This document shows, piece by piece, positions 7,090 to 8,261 of a DNA stretch of 8,261 nt. Source of the DNA: Sphingomonadaceae bacterium (GTDB lineage: Bacteria > Pseudomonadota > Alphaproteobacteria > Sphingomonadales > Sphingomonadaceae); assembly GCA_023384025.1 (NCBI GenBank), contig JAHDXX010000145.1, forward strand, positions 1 to 8,261, given 5' to 3'. Both the position numbers and the translations under genes were made by a program. The number at the start of each line of letters is the position of its first letter. The stretch's first letter is position 1. The notes under the pieces were generated by a model. The model was not told the DNA's origin. It made no database searches and worked only from the letters and a program-made list of their open reading frames with translations.

Positions 7090-7407
7090 ATGCGCCAGAA
7101 TCCGGTCGCTATGGACAGGAATGCGGTCATCTTGTTGCTACAGCAAAACAAGGCGCAATTGCAGGCGGCCGGGATGCGGGGAGTATCGTTATTCGGTTCG
7201 ACCGCTCGCGGCCATCAAGCTTCAAGTTCCGATGTGGACCTGGCTGTCACGCTAACTGAGCCGGGATCATTTGACCTGTTTCGTTTCGCCGCGTTGAACG
7301 AGAAACTGCGGCAGTTGCTTGGCACGTCGGTGGATGTCGTAGTCGAGCCAGCCCGAAACAGGCGAATGCAAACTGAAATTGACCGGGATCGCGTGCGTGT
7401 CTTCTGA
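7090..7407 (+). CDS. mntA: MNT-type nucleotidyltransferase antitoxin
   Basis: A 105-residue minimal nucleotidyltransferase. The catalytic signature is complete: Gly36-Ser37 in LFGSTARG, Asp48-x-Asp50 in SSDVDLAV and a third acidic residue Asp83 in SVDVVVE. In the best studied MNT/HEPN pairs, the MNT protein silences the HEPN ribonuclease by adding AMP units to a tyrosine next to its active-site histidine. The start is ATG 7090; ATG 7111 (MDRNAVILL) is equally possible, as neither has a clear ribosome site. It begins 17 nt after rnd, so it may be read from the rnd transcript, and it overlaps the HEPN gene by 11 bp, the usual antitoxin-first coupling. Lower GC than rnd suggests horizontal acquisition. 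Confidence 0.9.
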   Translation: MRQNPVAMDRNAVILLLQQNKAQLQAAGMRGVSLFGSTARGHQASSSDVDLAVTLTEPGSFDLFRFAALNEKLRQLLGTSVDVVVEPARNRRMQTEIDRDRVRVF

Positions 7408-7747
7408 CCGCGAGGCGCTTCGGCTTCAAGATATCGTCGACAACATCGACCGTACTTTCCAGCATGTTGCCGGTCTGGACCGCGATGCTTTCATGCGCGA
7501 CGACAAGACAATCGATGCAGTAGAACGATGCTTGCAACGCATCACCGAGGCGGTGATCAAGATCGGGCCGGAGCGCATGGCAGAAATATCGCCAACAACC
7601 CCAGTTGATGCGGTGCGCGGGCTCGGCAACGCCCTGCGCCACGATTACGACTCGATCGATCTGGCGATCATTTGGAACACGGTCACACTTAGCTTGCCGG
7701 CGTTGCGAACCGATTGTCGTAACGCGATCAGGACTTCAGCCAGCTAA
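7397..7747 (+). CDS. hepT: HEPN-domain (DUF86/HepT-like) toxin with variant active site
   Basis: A 116-residue, mostly helical HEPN protein of the DUF86 family, partner of the MNT gene it overlaps. I chose GTG 7397, which starts just before the family-typical SSDREALRLQDIVDNIDRTFQ; a TTG at 7379 would overlap further. The C-terminal motif reads GLGNALRHDYDSID followed by WNTVTLSLPAL, as in DUF86. The usual catalytic R-x4-H has Gly77 in place of Arg, while His82 and the modifiable Tyr84 (H-x-Y) are present; the nearest upstream Arg74 gives R-x7-H. I recall GN-x-LRH-x-Y in other DUF86 members, so this is probably a subfamily form and not decay. Family role: ribonuclease toxin that cuts RNA unless AMPylated by MNT. 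Whether this one cleaves RNA is open. Confidence 0.88.
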   Translation: MSSDREALRLQDIVDNIDRTFQHVAGLDRDAFMRDDKTIDAVERCLQRITEAVIKIGPERMAEISPTTPVDAVRGLGNALRHDYDSIDLAIIWNTVTLSLPALRTDCRNAIRTSAS

Positions 7748-7769
7748 CGCGGGGCTGCTCTGATAGCAG

Positions 7770-7904
7770 ATGGCAGATCCTGATGCCAGGGAACCGATTG
7801 AAGGCAAGCTCGCCTTCGCGGTCAAGCGCGGCAAGCTGCTGATGACGCATATCGACACCGTCCATGCGGAACTGCGCGAGGTGCAGGGCGAAGCGGCGGA
7901 GTAG
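7770..7904 (+). pseudogene. Detached 3' fragment of rnd (RNase D C-terminal tail)
   Basis: An ATG at 7770 is in frame with a 44-codon stretch whose last 34 residues (EGKLAFAVKRGKLL... to GEAAE) are identical to the RNase D C-terminus. Homology starts around 7791-7800; the first seven codons do not match. It lacks the whole exonuclease and HRDC domains. It has no visible ribosome site and follows hepT by 22 nt. Most simply it is the original rnd tail, displaced by the mntA-hepT insertion. A translated micropeptide cannot be excluded but has no support beyond the open frame. Confidence 0.85.
7800..7904 (+). repeat. Direct repeat copy 2: displaced rnd 3' end
   Basis: Gap-free match to 6968-7072 at 99 of 105 positions, including the TAG stop; the six mismatches are all synonymous. 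It marks the right boundary of the inserted mntA-hepT segment. Confidence 0.95.
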
Positions 7905-7955
7905 GCCGGGGTCGCTGCAATGCGCGGGGAATGCACTGCGTAAGCCACACCACCA

Positions 7956-8049
7956 CGTCACCCCGGGCTTGACCCGGGGCCCCGCTTCTGTGCGGCGTTG
8001 CGCCAGACCTCGAAGAGCAGCGGGACCCCGGATCAAGTCCGGGGTGACG
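7956..8049. repeat. Long imperfect palindrome, REP-like extragenic repeat
   Basis: Arms 7956-7986 and 8019-8049 (31 nt each, CGTCACCCCGG... and ...CCGGGGTGACG) match at 28 of 31 positions, around a 32-nt centre. Two of the three mismatches become G-U pairs in the minus-strand transcript and one in the plus-strand transcript, so both could fold. The TCACCCCGGGCTTGACCCGGGG type of sequence is one I recall as dispersed between genes in Sphingomonadales and other alphaproteobacteria; copy number here cannot be checked. No T-run follows on either side, so it is not a classic terminator, though it may protect the 3' end of the rnd-mntA-hepT transcript. Confidence 0.75.
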
Positions 8050-8261
8050 GCTATTCCTCCAATGGGATGCCACCAGACCGCGCCATCCGGTCTGACCGCA
8101 TTTTCCTACACGGGCGCAAGCTGCTAGCGTCGCCAGACCATGTCCGCACCCCACCCCAGAGCGCACTATGCGGCCAAAGCCGGAAGGTTACACTCCGGCA
8201 CCCGCATTCACACTAATTCATTATCGATAACAATTACTTGTCCGACCGGCGGACGTTCCCG
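8050..8261. other. Right-end region without a supported gene
   Basis: No convincing gene is visible. An ATG at 8140 opens a plus-strand frame that stays open for 40 codons to the edge, but its peptide (MSAPHPRAHYAAKAG...) is unfamiliar and passes through AT-rich sequence near 8200-8240 that looks intergenic. All three minus-strand frames entering from the right edge hit a stop between about 8208 and 8236, so the C-terminus of a leftward gene could lie in the last 25-50 bases. A small hairpin (arms 8179-8184 and 8194-8199, 9-nt loop) followed by TTT on the minus strand could be a weak terminator for such a gene. Confidence 0.4.

Larger units (their letters stand above)
7073..7799 (+). mobile_element. 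Probable inserted segment carrying mntA-hepT, framed by rnd-tail repeats
   Basis: The segment between the two rnd 3' ends holds only the MNT/HEPN pair. Sampled 60-base rows here are about 52-62% GC, against about 68-73% in the adjacent rnd rows, and codon use looks different. The direct repeats at 6968-7072 and 7800-7904 are what single-crossover (Campbell-type) or site-specific integration into the 3' end of a gene leaves behind. No integrase, transposase or terminal inverted repeat is present, so the segment is either a non-autonomous remnant or was brought in by homologous recombination. Exact edges are uncertain by 10-20 bp on the right. Confidence 0.6.

Noticed and set aside
7755..7769. 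Small inverted repeat CTGCT/AGCAG just after hepT as a terminator.
   Set aside because: The stem is only 5 bp and no T-run follows.
7073..7904. Transposon with terminal inverted repeats around mntA-hepT.
   Set aside because: No transposase, no inverted ends and no short target duplication are visible; the only flanking homology is the direct rnd-tail repeat.
7822..8216. Short open frames on both strands across the palindrome and rnd fragment.
   Set aside because: They read through the rnd remnant in wrong frames or through the palindrome, have no ribosome sites and resemble no family I know.
8221..8230. Perfect 10-bp palindrome TTATCGATAA.
   Set aside because: Several such palindromes are expected by chance in 8 kb, and no second copy or flanking symmetry supports an operator.

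Overview
The window is high-GC bacterial DNA. The AspRS, RNase D, FabF and ACP sequences, and a dispersed-looking palindrome of the TCACCCCGG type at 7956-8049, suggest an alphaproteobacterium, most likely Sphingomonadales (Erythrobacter, Novosphingobium or Sphingomonas-like). The taxonomic call is inference from recalled protein sequences; no search was run.

Minus strand, read from right to left (5801 down to 1): a promoter candidate, then aspS (aspartyl-tRNA synthetase, probably the non-discriminating type). Three tightly packed genes follow that look like a complete YfiBNR cyclic-di-GMP signalling module: yfiR (periplasmic repressor), yfiN (membrane diguanylate cyclase) and yfiB (OmpA-like outer-membrane lipoprotein). 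Gaps are 9 nt for aspS-yfiR, a 4-nt ATGA overlap for yfiR-yfiN and an 8-nt overlap for yfiN-yfiB, so the set is probably translationally coupled. After a gap of about 100 bp come acpP (acyl carrier protein), a strong hairpin terminator, and fabF (beta-ketoacyl-ACP synthase II), which is cut by the left edge.

Plus strand, left to right (5864 to 8261): rnd (RNase D) starts divergently from aspS. Seventeen bases after its stop begins an MNT/HEPN pair (nucleotidyltransferase antitoxin mntA and DUF86 toxin hepT), visibly less GC-rich than rnd. Beyond it lies a second, detached copy of the last 35 codons of rnd (7800-7904), free of indels and with six differences, all silent third-position changes. 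The toxin-antitoxin pair is therefore framed by direct repeats of the rnd 3' end, the footprint of an insertion that replaced the rnd tail with an equivalent one. Next come a roughly 94-bp imperfect palindrome resembling a repetitive extragenic element and about 200 bp with no gene I can support.

The two most interesting points are (1) the MNT/HEPN cassette inserted at the 3' end of rnd with preserved coding capacity, its HEPN protein lacking the usual Arg of the R-x4-H motif but keeping the His-x-Tyr that its partner would modify; and (2) a full YfiR-YfiN-YfiB module coupled to an essential tRNA synthetase gene.
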